From Natronomonas salina (GTDB lineage Archaea; Halobacteriota; Halobacteria; Halobacteriales; Haloarculaceae): 64,000 nt of DNA. Every line of letters begins with the position of its first letter. Positions within the stretch are counted from its first letter, which is position 1. This document shows, piece after piece, positions 8,726 through 20,953 of the stretch. The stretch covers positions 2,480,001-2,544,000 of the forward strand of contig NZ_CP058335.1 in assembly GCF_013391105.1 (NCBI RefSeq), given 5' to 3'. The notes under the pieces are model-generated. The model was not told the DNA's origin, did no database searches, and saw nothing but the letters and a program-made list of their open reading frames with translations. The position numbers were made by a program, and so were the translations under genes.

Positions 8726-9042
8726 CAGACGCTCGCTCCGGTGGTGAGGAGGATCGTCCAGCAGACGAACCAGAGCGCGAACGTCATGAACGCGACGTAC
8801 AGGTAGTCCTTCGGGCCGAAGTCGTCGACGTCGAGTTCGACGCCGGCCTGCTCGAGGACCCGGTGGAGCGGGAACTGCACGATGACGGCGGCGGCCAGGA
8901 CGTACACCCCGAGGGTGTCGGTCGCGCCGCTGGCGACGGCCGAGGAGACGACCGCCGCGACGACGCCAGCGAGACACGCCAGCGCCGTGACCGTCACCCC
9001 GCGGACGTGGGCGACCCGGCGTTCGGCCGATTCGGTAGCCAT
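8725..9042 (-). CDS. EMC6-like three-TM membrane protein
   Basis: 105 residues with three predicted membrane helices (around residues 15-37, 45-64 and 79-103, the last containing FMTFALWFVCWTILLTTG) and short polar ends. The size, topology and FGPKDYLYV segment before the last helix fit the archaeal EMC6-like/Rab5IP group, relatives of the ER membrane-protein insertase subunit EMC6. This assignment is from memory of family patterns and is moderately secure. Its stop overlaps the ABCE1 start, so the pair forms an operon with this gene first. Confidence 0.68.
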   Translation of the reverse strand: MATESAERRVAHVRGVTVTALACLAGVVAAVVSSAVASGATDTLGVYVLAAAVIVQFPLHRVLEQAGVELDVDDFGPKDYLYVAFMTFALWFVCWTILLTTGASV

Positions 9043-9154
9043 GTTCCCTCTTCGACGACCCACCGCCAAAAGGCGTTCGTTCCGGGGACGACGCCCCCGC
9101 CTCCGCGCGGGTCCGCGGGCCGCAACGGCCTCGAGAGCCGCGTCTGCCTCAATC

Positions 9155-9160
9155 TTTATA
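9155..9160 (+). promoter_or_regulatory. TATA box of the winged-helix regulator
   Basis: TTTATA centred about 31 nt before the ATG at 9189, so the transcript would start just before the start codon. Confidence 0.65.
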
Positions 9161-9188
9161 CCGCTGGCTCACGTCTGTGCCGGTACAG

Positions 9189-9470
9189 ATGGCTGATTCT
9201 GACGGGGAAGAACTCTCGGACCTTCCGCCAAGCGCGAAACTCGTCTTCAAAGTGCTCGAGTACAACGGTCCGATGACCCAGAAGGGCATCGTCGAGGAGT
9301 CGATGCTGTCGGCCCGGACCGTCCGCTACGCCCTCGAACGGCTCGAGGACATCGACGTCGTCTCCGAGGACGTCTACTTCGCCGACGCCCGGCAGAACCT
9401 CTACGAGCTCAGCGAGCCCGTGGAGGCGACCGCCGACGGCGGCACCGACCCCGCCTGCTGCGACGACTGA
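9189..9470 (+). CDS. Small winged-helix (MarR/TrmB-like) DNA-binding protein
   Basis: 93 residues. LPPSAKLVFKVLEYNGPMTQ opens a winged helix; the recognition helix is LSARTVRYALERLEDIDVV and the wing is VYFADARQNLYEL. The short tail ends in ACCDD, with vicinal cysteines that might sense redox state or metal (inference). Haloarchaea encode many such single-domain regulators. It stands alone between the divergent EMC6-like/ABCE1 unit and an MFS gene, so its target is not evident. The ATG at 9189 is chosen over an upstream GTG because of the TATA position. Confidence 0.85.
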   Translation: MADSDGEELSDLPPSAKLVFKVLEYNGPMTQKGIVEESMLSARTVRYALERLEDIDVVSEDVYFADARQNLYELSEPVEATADGGTDPACCDD

Positions 9471-9572
9471 CCGCCATTCTCCGCCGACCGACCGTCGCTC
9501 CGCGAACCGGCCACCGTCCGGTGTCGCCCGCGTGTCGCAGGGTAGATAATCCGCCCCGCTCCTAGCTCGGAC

Positions 9573-10763
9573 GTGAACCTCGAGCGCGCCCGCCTGGCGG
9601 CCGTCGTCTTCGTCGTCCTGTTCACGCAGCTGCTGGTGTACCCGGGCGTCGAGGACCTCGTCGCGGCGCTGGGCGGCGCCCCGACGCTCGACGCCGGCAC
9701 CGCGTTCCTCGCGGTCCAGCTGGCCGCCTTCGTCCTCTTCTCGGCGGTGTGGGGCGCCCTCTCCGACCGCGCCGGCCGCCGGGTCCCGTTCATCGTTTCC
9801 GGCGCGCTCGGCGGGGCCGTCGCCTACCTCGCGCTCCTCGGCGTCGTCGTCGTCGCCGGCGTCGGCGACTTCCGGCTGGCGCTGGCCCTCCGGTTCCTCG
9901 AGGGGTCGTTCACCATCGGCGCCTTCTCGCTGGCCATCACGATGCTGATGGACCTCGAGGGCGGCCACGGCCGGAACATGGGCGCGGCGGGCATCGCCAT
10001 CGGCGCCGGCGCGGCCCTCGGCGCCCCCATCGGCGGCGCGCTGTACTCGGTCGGACCGCTGGCGCCGATCGCCGCCTCGGCCGTCCTCCTGCTGGCCGTC
10101 GCCCTCGCGATGGCGACCGTCCGGGACCGCGCCCCCTCGAACGGCCGCAGTCTCGGGGACGTCTTCGCGGGCCTCCGCCGGACGCCCGAACTCGCGATCC
10201 CCTATGCCTTTGGGTTCGCCGACCGCTTCACCGCCGGCTTCTTCGGGCTCGTCGGGACGTACTACTTCCGGGAGACCTTCGACCTCGACCCCATGGCGAC
10301 CGGGCTCGTCCTCGCCTGCTTCTTCGCGCCGTTCGCGCTGCTCCAGTACCCCATGGGGATGCTCTCGGACCGCGTGGGCCGGGTCGTCCCCATCGTCGCC
10401 GGGTCGGTCGGCTACGGGCTGGCCATCCTGGGCGTCGGGCTGGCGCCGACCGTCCAACTCGCCGCCGCCGGCATGGTCGTCGTCGGCGTCCTCGGGGCGC
10501 TGGTCGCGCCCGCGACGATGGCGCTGGTCACCGACATGGCCGCCGCCGGCGAGCGCGGCGCCGCCATGGGCGGGTTCAACATCTTCGGCAGCCTCGGCTT
10601 CCTCGGCGGCGTCATCGTCGGCGGCGGCGTCGCCTCCCGCTTCGACTTCTTCACGGCGTTCGCCGTCGCCGGCGGCCTGGAGATGGGCATCGTCCTCGTC
10701 GCGCTCCCGGTGCTGGTCCGGGTCGTCCCCGACCCGACGGCGACGTTCGGGACGCCGGAGTAG
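9573..10763 (+). CDS. Major facilitator superfamily transporter
   Basis: 396 residues with about 12 hydrophobic segments. The loop 2-3 signature WGALSDRAGRRVP and its counterpart in the second half (MGMLSDRVGRVVP) are clear MFS hallmarks. Sequences such as GAALGAPIGGALYS resemble drug or metabolite efflux carriers, but the substrate is unknown. The GTG start at 9573 lies about 27 nt after an AT-rich GATAAT element, consistent with a leaderless message. Confidence 0.9.
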   Translation: MNLERARLAAVVFVVLFTQLLVYPGVEDLVAALGGAPTLDAGTAFLAVQLAAFVLFSAVWGALSDRAGRRVPFIVSGALGGAVAYLALLGVVVVAGVGDFRLALALRFLEGSFTIGAFSLAITMLMDLEGGHGRNMGAAGIAIGAGAALGAPIGGALYSVGPLAPIAASAVLLLAVALAMATVRDRAPSNGRSLGDVFAGLRRTPELAIPYAFGFADRFTAGFFGLVGTYYFRETFDLDPMATGLVLACFFAPFALLQYPMGMLSDRVGRVVPIVAGSVGYGLAILGVGLAPTVQLAAAGMVVVGVLGALVAPATMALVTDMAAAGERGAAMGGFNIFGSLGFLGGVIVGGGVASRFDFFTAFAVAGGLEMGIVLVALPVLVRVVPDPTATFGTPE

Positions 10764-10846
10764 CGCCGCCCGGCCGTCGGCGCGCGGCGGGCATCAAAAC
10801 TACCATGCCGCCCGGCCGCGAGGGTACACCCACTCAGGTGGTTTCC

Positions 10847-14108
<3,262 letters not shown>

Positions 14109-14151
14109 CGAACAGGCGGGACGGCTCGCTCGCGGCGTTGACCGCTCGCGT

Positions 14152-14180
14152 CGAGGTTTCTCGCTGCGCTCGAAACCTCG
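14152..14180. repeat. 9-bp inverted repeat 3' of ligA
   Basis: CGAGGTTTC (14152-14160) pairs with GAAACCTCG (14172-14180) around an 11-nt loop, inside a CGCTCG-rich stretch 44 nt after the ligA stop. The style matches the hairpins 3' of uvrA and suggests a transcript-end or shared intergenic element. Confidence 0.6.
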
Positions 14181-14293
14181 CGTTCGCCAGCCCGTGTCCC
14201 GCGCACCTGCTCCGGCGGACTGGCGTCGATGGCTCAGGGCACGGCGCCGCTGGCCGCGTCCTCCTACATGAACCGTCGCCCGGCAGCGCCGCG

Positions 14294-14299
14294 TATAAG
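14294..14299 (+). promoter_or_regulatory. TATA box of pspAB
   Basis: TATAAG centred about 27 nt before the ATG at 14324; leaderless arrangement. Confidence 0.65.
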
Positions 14300-14323
14300 C
14301 GTCGCGCGCACGGAGCATCGGCA

Positions 14324-14926
14324 ATGGGAGTGTTCGATTCGATCCGGCAGGTCCTGGGGTTGAGCGCGGAGGCCGACGCCAGCCGCGACGCCGACCCGGA
14401 GGACCTCTTCGGCATGTCGACGGCGTACCTGACGATGGAGGCGGACCTCGACTTCGCCCCGACGGGCGACGCGGCGCTCTGCTTCGCCAACGTCGACAGC
14501 ACTGCCTTCTCGCGCGCCCGCGATGAGGTGGAGGCAATCCTGGAACTCGGCGAGGAGGAAGCGGGGACGACCGCGGACTTCGTCGAGGACAGCCACGGCT
14601 ACCACTGGGTCGTCCTCCACGACTCGGACTTCGAGAGCCTGGTGACGAGCGTCCACTTCGCCGCCGACACGCTCGTCGAGGCGGGGTTCGGGTCGCGGCT
14701 GCTGGCGGCGCTGTTCGCCTTCGACCGCGACGAGAAGACCGCCTACTGGGTGTACTCCTTCCGGCGCGGGGCGTTCTATCCGTTCATCCCGACGGGCAAC
14801 CACGAGCGCGACCAGAAGGTCGAGTTCAAGCTCGAGAGCGTCCTCGACGGCGAGCTGGAGGTCGAGGACGACACCGCCTACTGGTACCCGATGTGGCCCG
14901 AGGGCGACGCCCACCCCTGGGGCTGA
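14324..14926 (+). CDS. pspAB: PspA-associated protein PspAB
   Basis: 200-residue soluble acidic protein. Its opening MGVFDSIRQVLGLSAEAD, central SHGYHWVVLHDSDFESLV and C-terminal FRRGAFYPFIPTGNHERD match the family named PspAB, which accompanies the phage-shock protein PspA in archaea and actinobacteria. The biochemical role is unknown; association with envelope-stress vesicle or membrane maintenance is inferred from the family. No PspA gene lies in this window. Confidence 0.75.
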   Translation: MGVFDSIRQVLGLSAEADASRDADPEDLFGMSTAYLTMEADLDFAPTGDAALCFANVDSTAFSRARDEVEAILELGEEEAGTTADFVEDSHGYHWVVLHDSDFESLVTSVHFAADTLVEAGFGSRLLAALFAFDRDEKTAYWVYSFRRGAFYPFIPTGNHERDQKVEFKLESVLDGELEVEDDTAYWYPMWPEGDAHPWG

Positions 14927-15012
14927 CGCCTCGCTTCTAAACCTTCGGCGACCCGACGACGGCGCCCCCGTCACGGCTGCCAGTTTCACTTTCACTTGGG
15001 TGTTAACGAGCC

Positions 15013-15018
15013 TTTATG
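15013..15018 (+). promoter_or_regulatory. TATA box of radA
   Basis: TTTATG located 25-30 nt before the ATG at 15043. It overlaps an upstream in-frame ATG (15016), which is therefore unlikely to be the start. Confidence 0.7.
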
Positions 15019-15042
15019 TACCGTGCGGACAGAGGAACGTCC

Positions 15043-16077
15043 ATGGCAGCAACCGCAGACCTCGAAGACCTGCCGGGTGTCGGTCCCGCCACCGCAGAGA
15101 AGCTCAGCGAGAACGGCTACGACTCCTACCAGAGCCTCGCGGTCGCCAGTCCCGGCGAGCTCTCCAACACCGCCGACGTCGGCGAATCCAACGCCAACGA
15201 CATCATCCAGGCCGCCCGAGAGGCGGCCGACATCGGGGGCTTCGAGACCGGCGCCTCGGTCCTCGAGCGCCGCGAACAGATCGGCAAGCTCGAGTGGCTC
15301 ATCCCCGAGGTCGACGAGATGCTCGGCGGCGGCGTCGAGACCCAGTCGATCACCGAGGTGTACGGCGAGTTCGGCGCCGGCAAGTCCCAGGTCACCCACC
15401 AGCTCGCGGTGAACGTCCAGCTCCCGAAGGAGGTCGGCGGGCTGCACGGTCGCTGCATCTTCGTCGACAGCGAGGACACGTTCCGTCCCGAGCGGATCGA
15501 CGAGATGGTCCGCGGCCTCGACGACGACGTCATCCAGGCCGCGATGGACCAGCGCGAGATCGAGGGCTCGCCCGGCGACGAGGCCGCGATGACGGAGCTC
15601 GTCGAGTCGTTCCTCGACAAGATCCACGTCGCGAAGGCGTTCAACTCCAACCACCAGATCCTGCTGGCCGAGAAGGCCAAGGAGATCGCCGCGGAGTACG
15701 AGGACGAGGAGTACCCCGTCCGCCTGCTCTGCGTCGACTCGCTGACCGCCCACTTCCGCGCGGAGTACGTCGGCCGTGGCGAACTCGCCGACCGACAGCA
15801 GAAGCTCAACAAGCACCTCCACGACATCGACCGCGTCGGCAACCTCTACAACGCGGCCGTCGTCGTCACCAACCAGGTGCAGTCGAACCCCGACGCCTTC
15901 TTCGGCGACCCGACGAAGCCCATCGGCGGCAACATCCTCGGCCACAAGTCCACCTTCCGGATGTACCTGAAGAAGTCCAAGCAGGACAAGCGCATCGTCA
16001 AGCTCGTCGACGCCCCGAACCTCCCCGACGGCGAGGCGGTCATGCGCGTGAAGGGCGAGGGCCTCAAGCCCGAGTAA
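15043..16077 (+). CDS. radA: DNA recombinase RadA
   Basis: 344 residues. RadA, the archaeal RecA/Rad51 homologue, forms filaments on ssDNA and performs strand exchange. An N-terminal HhH domain ([19 protein letters not shown]) precedes the ATPase core with Walker [10 protein letters not shown], Walker [13 protein letters not shown], loop region [16 protein letters not shown] and the C-terminal [15 protein letters not shown]. No intein is present, unlike some haloarchaeal radA genes. The start at 15043 fits both family alignment and the promoter. Confidence 0.98.
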   Translation: MAATADLEDLPGVGPATAEKLSENGYDSYQSLAVASPGELSNTADVGESNANDIIQAAREAADIGGFETGASVLERREQIGKLEWLIPEVDEMLGGGVETQSITEVYGEFGAGKSQVTHQLAVNVQLPKEVGGLHGRCIFVDSEDTFRPERIDEMVRGLDDDVIQAAMDQREIEGSPGDEAAMTELVESFLDKIHVAKAFNSNHQILLAEKAKEIAAEYEDEEYPVRLLCVDSLTAHFRAEYVGRGELADRQQKLNKHLHDIDRVGNLYNAAVVVTNQVQSNPDAFFGDPTKPIGGNILGHKSTFRMYLKKSKQDKRIVKLVDAPNLPDGEAVMRVKGEGLKPE

Positions 16078-16089
16078 CCGGGTCCCGGC

Positions 16090-17364
16090 TCACCGCCGCC
16101 GTTCGTCGAACTTGCTGAGCATCGAGTCGTCGCTCTGCCACCGGACCGCTCCGGCCACGAGGATGGCGCAGGCGACGATGATCGCCGCCCCGAGGATGAG
16201 GAATCCCAGGTCCATCCCGGACTCCTCGTTCGGCCCCGCGGACTCGGCCTCGTCGTTCCCGACCGAATCGTCGACCCGGAGTTCGCCCGCTTCGACGCCG
16301 TTGACCGCAACGGTCCCCGACTGGGCCTCGAAGGGGATGCTCACCTCGGTCCGCTCGCCCGGCCCCAGCGTCACCTCGGTCTGGGCGACCTGCTCGCCGT
16401 CGATGGTCACGTTCAGCGTCGCCTCGAGCTGCTGGTCGGTGGGGTTCTCGACCGTCGCCCGGGCGGTCGTCTCGACGCCCGACTCGACCATGTCCGCCGG
16501 GACCACGGCGTCGATGACCTCCACGCCACCCTGGGGGTCGGTCTCGCGGGGCGTCACCTCCACCGTTCCGGCGTCGGCGTTGTTGACGGAGACGTCGTAC
16601 TCGCCGGGGTTCTCGAACTGCACCTGGTAGGTGACCGTCTGGACGTCGCCGCCCTCGACGAAGACCTCCTCCGTCGCGACCGGATCTCCGTCGACCTGCA
16701 GTTCCGTCTCGTAGGTCCCGGCCTGGTCCCCCCGGTTCTCCACCATCGCGGTCACCTCGACGTACTCGCCGACGGTCACCGAATCGCTGCCGAGCGCGTC
16801 GACGACCTCGAAGGTGGCCGCCGACGGCGTGTCGGTCGGTTGCGGGGTCGGTGTCGGCGTGTCGGTCGGCTCCGGCGTCGGCGAATCGAAGAACCAGCCG
16901 CCGTCGTCGTCGTCGTCGTCCGCCTCCGTCTCGGTAGGCTGGGGCGAGTCGGTCGGCTGCGGGGTCGGTGTAGGCGTGTCCGCCGGCCCCGGCGTCGGCG
17001 ACGACTGGTTGGTGTCGTTCTGACCGCCGCCCGACCCCGTATCGTTGTCGGTGGTGTTGTTGGTGTCGTTGTTGCTCTGGTAGTCCTCGTTCGGCGCCTC
17101 GGAGTACGACCCCTGCGCCATCGAACCGCCCTGCTGGCCGGTCGATGCCGACTCGTCGTCGCTGGCCGTGTCGCTCGCATCGCCTCCGGCTGTCGTCGCG
17201 GACGGCTGTCGGTCGGCGTCGCCGTGGGACGCCGGGGCATCGTCGCCCGGTCCGGCGTCAGACGGGAGTGCGACCTCCCCGGCGTCGTCGGTGATGACGG
17301 CTCCGGTGACGACGCCTCCGAGCAGCACTACTGTGACCAGACTCAACGCGGCGACCGATCTCAT
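16090..17364 (-). CDS. Secreted, membrane-anchored CARDB-domain protein
   Basis: 424 residues. The N-terminal hydrophobic segment (SVAALSLVTVVLLGGVVTGA) is a signal peptide or anchor. About 170 residues of low-complexity, N-glycosylation-rich and PTPTP-type linker follow (NDTNNTTDNDTGS, an acidic D6 run). Two immunoglobulin-like CARDB domains come next (FEVVDALGSDSVTVGEYVEV and VEVIDAVVPADMVES), then a C-terminal TM helix (LGFLILGAAIIVACAILVAG) and a basic cytoplasmic tail. The topology puts the CARDB domains outside the cell. The TATA GTATAAC at 17393-17399 favours the start at 17364 over 17403. Ligand unknown. Confidence 0.82.
   Translation of the reverse strand: MRSVAALSLVTVVLLGGVVTGAVITDDAGEVALPSDAGPGDDAPASHGDADRQPSATTAGGDASDTASDDESASTGQQGGSMAQGSYSEAPNEDYQSNNDTNNTTDNDTGSGGGQNDTNQSSPTPGPADTPTPTPQPTDSPQPTETEADDDDDDGGWFFDSPTPEPTDTPTPTPQPTDTPSAATFEVVDALGSDSVTVGEYVEVTAMVENRGDQAGTYETELQVDGDPVATEEVFVEGGDVQTVTYQVQFENPGEYDVSVNNADAGTVEVTPRETDPQGGVEVIDAVVPADMVESGVETTARATVENPTDQQLEATLNVTIDGEQVAQTEVTLGPGERTEVSIPFEAQSGTVAVNGVEAGELRVDDSVGNDEAESAGPNEESGMDLGFLILGAAIIVACAILVAGAVRWQSDDSMLSKFDERRR
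16829..16980. repeat. Imperfect 35-nt direct repeats encoding the PTPTP linker
   Basis: 16829-16863 and 16946-16980 differ at only three of 35 positions. Shorter related pieces occur between and after them. They encode the T/P-rich spacer (TDTPTPTPQPTD type) of the CARDB protein and are candidate slippage or recombination sites. Confidence 0.75.
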
Positions 17365-17392
17365 TGCCGGCACGAAACACCTCGAGCAGATT

Positions 17393-17399
17393 GTTATAC
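17393..17399 (-). promoter_or_regulatory. TATA box of the CARDB protein gene
   Basis: GTATAAC on the minus strand, about 30 nt upstream of the ATG at 17364. Confidence 0.6.
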
Positions 17400-17610
17400 G
17401 CACGCATCAGACCGGGTAACAGCGTCCTATTGTGACGTGTCCCCGTGGCACGATTCCGCCGATGGCCGGGCGGTCGGCGGCGCTATACGGAAGACTCGTC
17501 GAGCCCGTCCCGTATCCCGTCCTCGTTCTCGAAAGCCGCCGCTCCCCGGTCCGGAACGCGGTGGAAGCACCAGGGAAAGCCGCTCTTAATCTCGGCCGTC
17601 CCCGAGACCT

Positions 17611-18414
17611 TTATAAAACGTGCTCGGTGTCGTAGGAACCCAGCACCCGGACCCAGCCGTTCGAGGCGATTTCCCGGAGCTCGTCGACGGCCTCCTGGGC
17701 GCGCTCCTCGTACAGCCCGGCGGCGAAGTCGAAGTGGAAGATGTAGTCGCCGAGGCGCTCGCCGCTCGGGCGGGACTCCACCCGCGAGAGGTTGATGTCC
17801 CGGTCGGCGAAGGGCTCGAGCATCTCGAGCAGCAGCCCCGGGTAGTTCGTGTTGGGGTAGACGACGACGGTGCTCTTGCCGCCGGCGTCGTCGCGCTCGG
17901 TCTCCGGGGCGAGGACGACGAACCGGGTGGCGTTGGAGGTACTGTCCTGGATGTCCCTCGCGAGCACCTTCAGGTCGTCGCCGGCGGTGGCCGGGTGCGC
18001 GATGGCGGCGACGGAGGCGTCCTCGCGGGCGCGTTCGACCCCTCGGGCCGTCGAGGCGACCGCCTCGGTCGCGGCGCTGGGGTACTCCCGGGAGAGGTAC
18101 TCGCGGCACTGCGCCAGCGCCTGCGGGTGACTCGCGACGGAGTCGAACTCGCTGGCCTGCGCGAGCAGGGCGTGCTGGATCGGCGTGACGATCTCGCGGA
18201 CGATGGCGACGTTCCGGTCGGCCAGCGCGTCCAGCGACTCCGTCACCGACCCCTCGATGCTGTTCTCGATGGGGATGACCCCACGCTCGTACTCGCCGCT
18301 GGAGACCCCCTCGACGATGCCGGTCACCGACTCCACGAAGTCGATCTCGTCGGCGACCGACATCGCCGCGCGGTGTGAGTACGTCCCCTTCGGACCGAGC
18401 GTCAGCGCCTTCAT
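17611..18414 (-). CDS. pheA: Prephenate dehydratase
   Basis: 267-residue monofunctional enzyme converting prephenate to phenylpyruvate in phenylalanine synthesis. MKALTLGPKGTYSHRAAMSV, the GVIPIENSIEGSVTESLD segment and the catalytic TRF motif (SNATRFVVLAP) are all present. An ACT regulatory domain follows (VVVYPNTNYPGLLLEMLEPF, then SRVESRPSGERLGDYIFHFD), the usual site of phenylalanine feedback. The stop codon lies inside a TTTATAAA element. Confidence 0.96.
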   Translation of the reverse strand: MKALTLGPKGTYSHRAAMSVADEIDFVESVTGIVEGVSSGEYERGVIPIENSIEGSVTESLDALADRNVAIVREIVTPIQHALLAQASEFDSVASHPQALAQCREYLSREYPSAATEAVASTARGVERAREDASVAAIAHPATAGDDLKVLARDIQDSTSNATRFVVLAPETERDDAGGKSTVVVYPNTNYPGLLLEMLEPFADRDINLSRVESRPSGERLGDYIFHFDFAAGLYEERAQEAVDELREIASNGWVRVLGSYDTEHVL

Positions 18415-18504
18415 TGCCCCCCGGTAGCGGGCGGGGTGGCAAAAGCCCACTGGGTGCGGGGTGGCCGCTCCGCTATTTATGTGCACCCCGGCCGAGGCAG
18501 TTGT

Positions 18505-19389
18505 ATGCGCAATCCACCGCTCCGCCTGGGTAGCCTCGCCGTCGGCGCCCTCGCGGCGATAGTCACCCTCGCCTACGGCGTGGCCACCGACCTCGTCCGA
18601 CTCCCCGCCACCCCCGGCGTCCCCTTCGGCGAGGTGCTCGTCGCCGCGACGCTCGCCGTCGTCCCGTTCGCCGTCGGCGCCGGCGCGGCCGCACTCGCGC
18701 TCCGCCACCGTGTCGTGTTGCCGCTCGTCACCGCGACCGTCTTCGCGGTCCTGCCGGCGCTCCTCGGCTGGCACGCCGACCAGGTACTCGTCGGCGTCCT
18801 CGTCGCCGGCCCCTTCGTGGTCGTCGTCGCGCTCGGCGAGACCCTGGCGCGGGCCTGGCTCGGACGCCTTCGGAATCCGCCGACGGAGGCCGGCTACCGC
18901 GCGCTGTCGGTCGGCGTGATGGCCGCACTCCTCTACTTCGGCGTCTTCGCCCTCCGCGCCGCGCTGCCGCTGTGGCGCCTCGACACCGGCGCGCCGGCGA
19001 CGCTGCCCCCCGCCGCGGATCTCGCGCTGACGCTCTGGTACGTCCTCGGCGCCTCGCTCGTCCTCGTCGGCCTGCCCGTCGCGCTGCACCGGCGGTTCGA
19101 CCTGCTCGCGCCGCTCGTCGGCCTCGTCGCGTACCTGCTCGTCGACCTCGCGTACCTCCAGCCGCTGGTGGCCGAGGGGGCGGAGCTGGTCGTGGTGCTG
19201 CTGGTGGGCGTCTGGCCGCTGCTCGCGGCGGCGTTCACGGGTGTCGGGGCCGTCGAGTGGTGGCTCCGCGACCGCCGCGGCGAGTACGACGAACCCGAGG
19301 ACGACGGTGACGAAGGAGGGGAGGGCGGCGATAGTGGCGAGGGCGGCGGACTGTCGCTGGAGGGCGGGCTGTTCGGCGACCGGGTGTAG
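18505..19389 (+). CDS. Polytopic membrane protein of unknown function
   Basis: 294 residues with about seven or eight hydrophobic segments (for example LPLVTATVFAVLPALLG and VLVGVLVAGPFVVVVALGE) and an acidic, glycine-rich C-terminal tail (EPEDDGDEGGEGGDSGEGG). I recognise no catalytic motif or transporter family. The ATG at 18505 is 27 nt after TATTTATG (18473-18480), a leaderless start. Flanked by pheA and lpdA on the other strand. Confidence 0.75.
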   Translation: MRNPPLRLGSLAVGALAAIVTLAYGVATDLVRLPATPGVPFGEVLVAATLAVVPFAVGAGAAALALRHRVVLPLVTATVFAVLPALLGWHADQVLVGVLVAGPFVVVVALGETLARAWLGRLRNPPTEAGYRALSVGVMAALLYFGVFALRAALPLWRLDTGAPATLPPAADLALTLWYVLGASLVLVGLPVALHRRFDLLAPLVGLVAYLLVDLAYLQPLVAEGAELVVVLLVGVWPLLAAAFTGVGAVEWWLRDRRGEYDEPEDDGDEGGEGGDSGEGGGLSLEGGLFGDRV

Positions 19390-19400
19390 GCCGGTGCGGG

Positions 19401-20825
19401 CTACCGGTTCAGGGTGTGCGTCGCCTTCCCGAGCGCGTTGGCCGCGGCCTCGCCGACGGCCTCCGAGAGCGTCGGGTGGGTGTGGATGGTCCCGGCGACG
19501 TCCTCGAGTTGGGCGCCCATCTCGACGGCGAGGCCGACCTCGGCGACCATCTCCGAGGCGTCGGGGCCGACGATCTGGGCGCCGAGGACGAACCCGGTCT
19601 CCTCGTCGGCGACGATCCGGACGAAGCCGTCGGTGTCGTCGAGCGTCAGCGCGCGGCCGGAGGCCCGCAGCGGCATCTGGCCGACGACGGGGTCGAAGCC
19701 CTCCGCCTCCGCCTCGTCCTCGGTCAGTCCGACGGTGCCGACCTCGGGGTCGGTGAAGACGGCCGCGGGGACGGCCTGGTGGTCCAGGGCGGCGGGCTCG
19801 CCGGCGATGACCTCCGCGGCGACCTCGCCCTCCCGGTAGGCCTTGTGGGCGAGCATCGGCTCGCCGGCGACGTCGCCGACGGCGAAGACGTGGTCGACGT
19901 CGGTGCGGGCCTCGTGGTCGGTCTCGACGAACCCCCGGTCGTTCGGCTCGAGGCCGACCGCCTCGAGGTTCACCGTGTCCGTGACCGGCCGGCGGCCGAC
20001 CGCGACGAGCACCTTCTCGGCGGTGTACTCGCCCGTCTCGCCGTCCTCGGTCTCGGTGGTGACGAAGGCGTCGGTGCCGGTGTCCTCCCACCCCTGGGCG
20101 GTCTCGCCGAACTCGAACCGGACGCCGAGGTCCTCGGCGCGCTCGCGGACGAGGCGCGTGACGTCGTCCTCGTAGCCCGGGAGGATGTCGTCGAGCATCT
20201 CGACGACGGTGACCTCGGTGCCGAGCTTCGCGAGCACGGTCGACAGCTCCATGCCGATGTAGCCGCCGCCGACCACGAGCATGGACTCGGGGACCTCATC
20301 GAGGTCGAGGACGTGCGTCGAGCTGAGGATGCGCTCGCCGTCGAACTCGAAGCCCGGCAGCTCGATCGGCCGGCTCCCGGTGGCGACGACGGCGTGCTCG
20401 AACTCGATGGACTCGCTGCCCTGCCCCTCGCCGCCGTGGGCGACCCGGACAGTGTTCTCGCCGGCGAACTCGGCGCGTCCCTCGACGAGGTTGACGCCGC
20501 TGGCCTTGCAGAGCTTCTCGACGCCGCCGGTCAGCTGGTCGACGACGCCGTCCTTCCAATCGACCATCCCCTGGACGTCGACCGCGGGGTCGGCGTGGAC
20601 GCCCATGTGCTCGGCGCCGCCGGCATCGTGGGCCACGTCCGTCGCGTGGACGAGCGCCTTCGAGGGGATGCAGCCCTCGTTCAGGCAGGTGCCGCCGTAG
20701 GCGTCCATCTCCACCAGCGTGACGTCGAGGTCGAGCTGTCCCGCGCGGATGGCGGCGACGTAGCCGCCCGGGCCGCCGCCGATGATCAGTACGTCCGTCC
20801 CTGTCGCGATGTCTCCGACGACCAT
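19401..20825 (-). CDS. lpdA: Dihydrolipoamide dehydrogenase (E3)
   Basis: 474-residue flavoprotein disulfide reductase that reoxidises dihydrolipoyl groups with NAD+. The FAD-binding GGGPGGYVAAIRAGQ comes first, then the redox disulfide GGTCLNEGCIPSK, the NAD motif VVGGGYIGMELSTVLAKLG, the second FAD motif DHVFAVGDVAGEPMLAHKA, and the C-terminal His-Glu pair in HTHPTLSEAVGEAA. No E1 or E2 subunit or lipoate gene is adjacent, so the partner complex (OADHC or glycine cleavage) must lie elsewhere. Confidence 0.96.
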   Translation of the reverse strand: MVVGDIATGTDVLIIGGGPGGYVAAIRAGQLDLDVTLVEMDAYGGTCLNEGCIPSKALVHATDVAHDAGGAEHMGVHADPAVDVQGMVDWKDGVVDQLTGGVEKLCKASGVNLVEGRAEFAGENTVRVAHGGEGQGSESIEFEHAVVATGSRPIELPGFEFDGERILSSTHVLDLDEVPESMLVVGGGYIGMELSTVLAKLGTEVTVVEMLDDILPGYEDDVTRLVRERAEDLGVRFEFGETAQGWEDTGTDAFVTTETEDGETGEYTAEKVLVAVGRRPVTDTVNLEAVGLEPNDRGFVETDHEARTDVDHVFAVGDVAGEPMLAHKAYREGEVAAEVIAGEPAALDHQAVPAAVFTDPEVGTVGLTEDEAEAEGFDPVVGQMPLRASGRALTLDDTDGFVRIVADEETGFVLGAQIVGPDASEMVAEVGLAVEMGAQLEDVAGTIHTHPTLSEAVGEAAANALGKATHTLNR

Positions 20826-20953
20826 TCGTTGTCCGTCACCTCGTCGGCTGGGGGTAAAAAACGGCAGGAATTGCCGAACGCCCACGCGTCGCCGCCCGCG
20901 GCCGGCTAACGAAGCGCGTATCAGTTCCGGCCCGTTACGTCCACCAACTGACC

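Noticed and set aside
4286-8806. A 1506-residue open frame on the plus strand opposite the helicase and ABCE1 genes
   Set aside because: High GC suppresses stop codons in antisense frames. The translation has no motifs, and both opposite genes have full families of diagnostic motifs.
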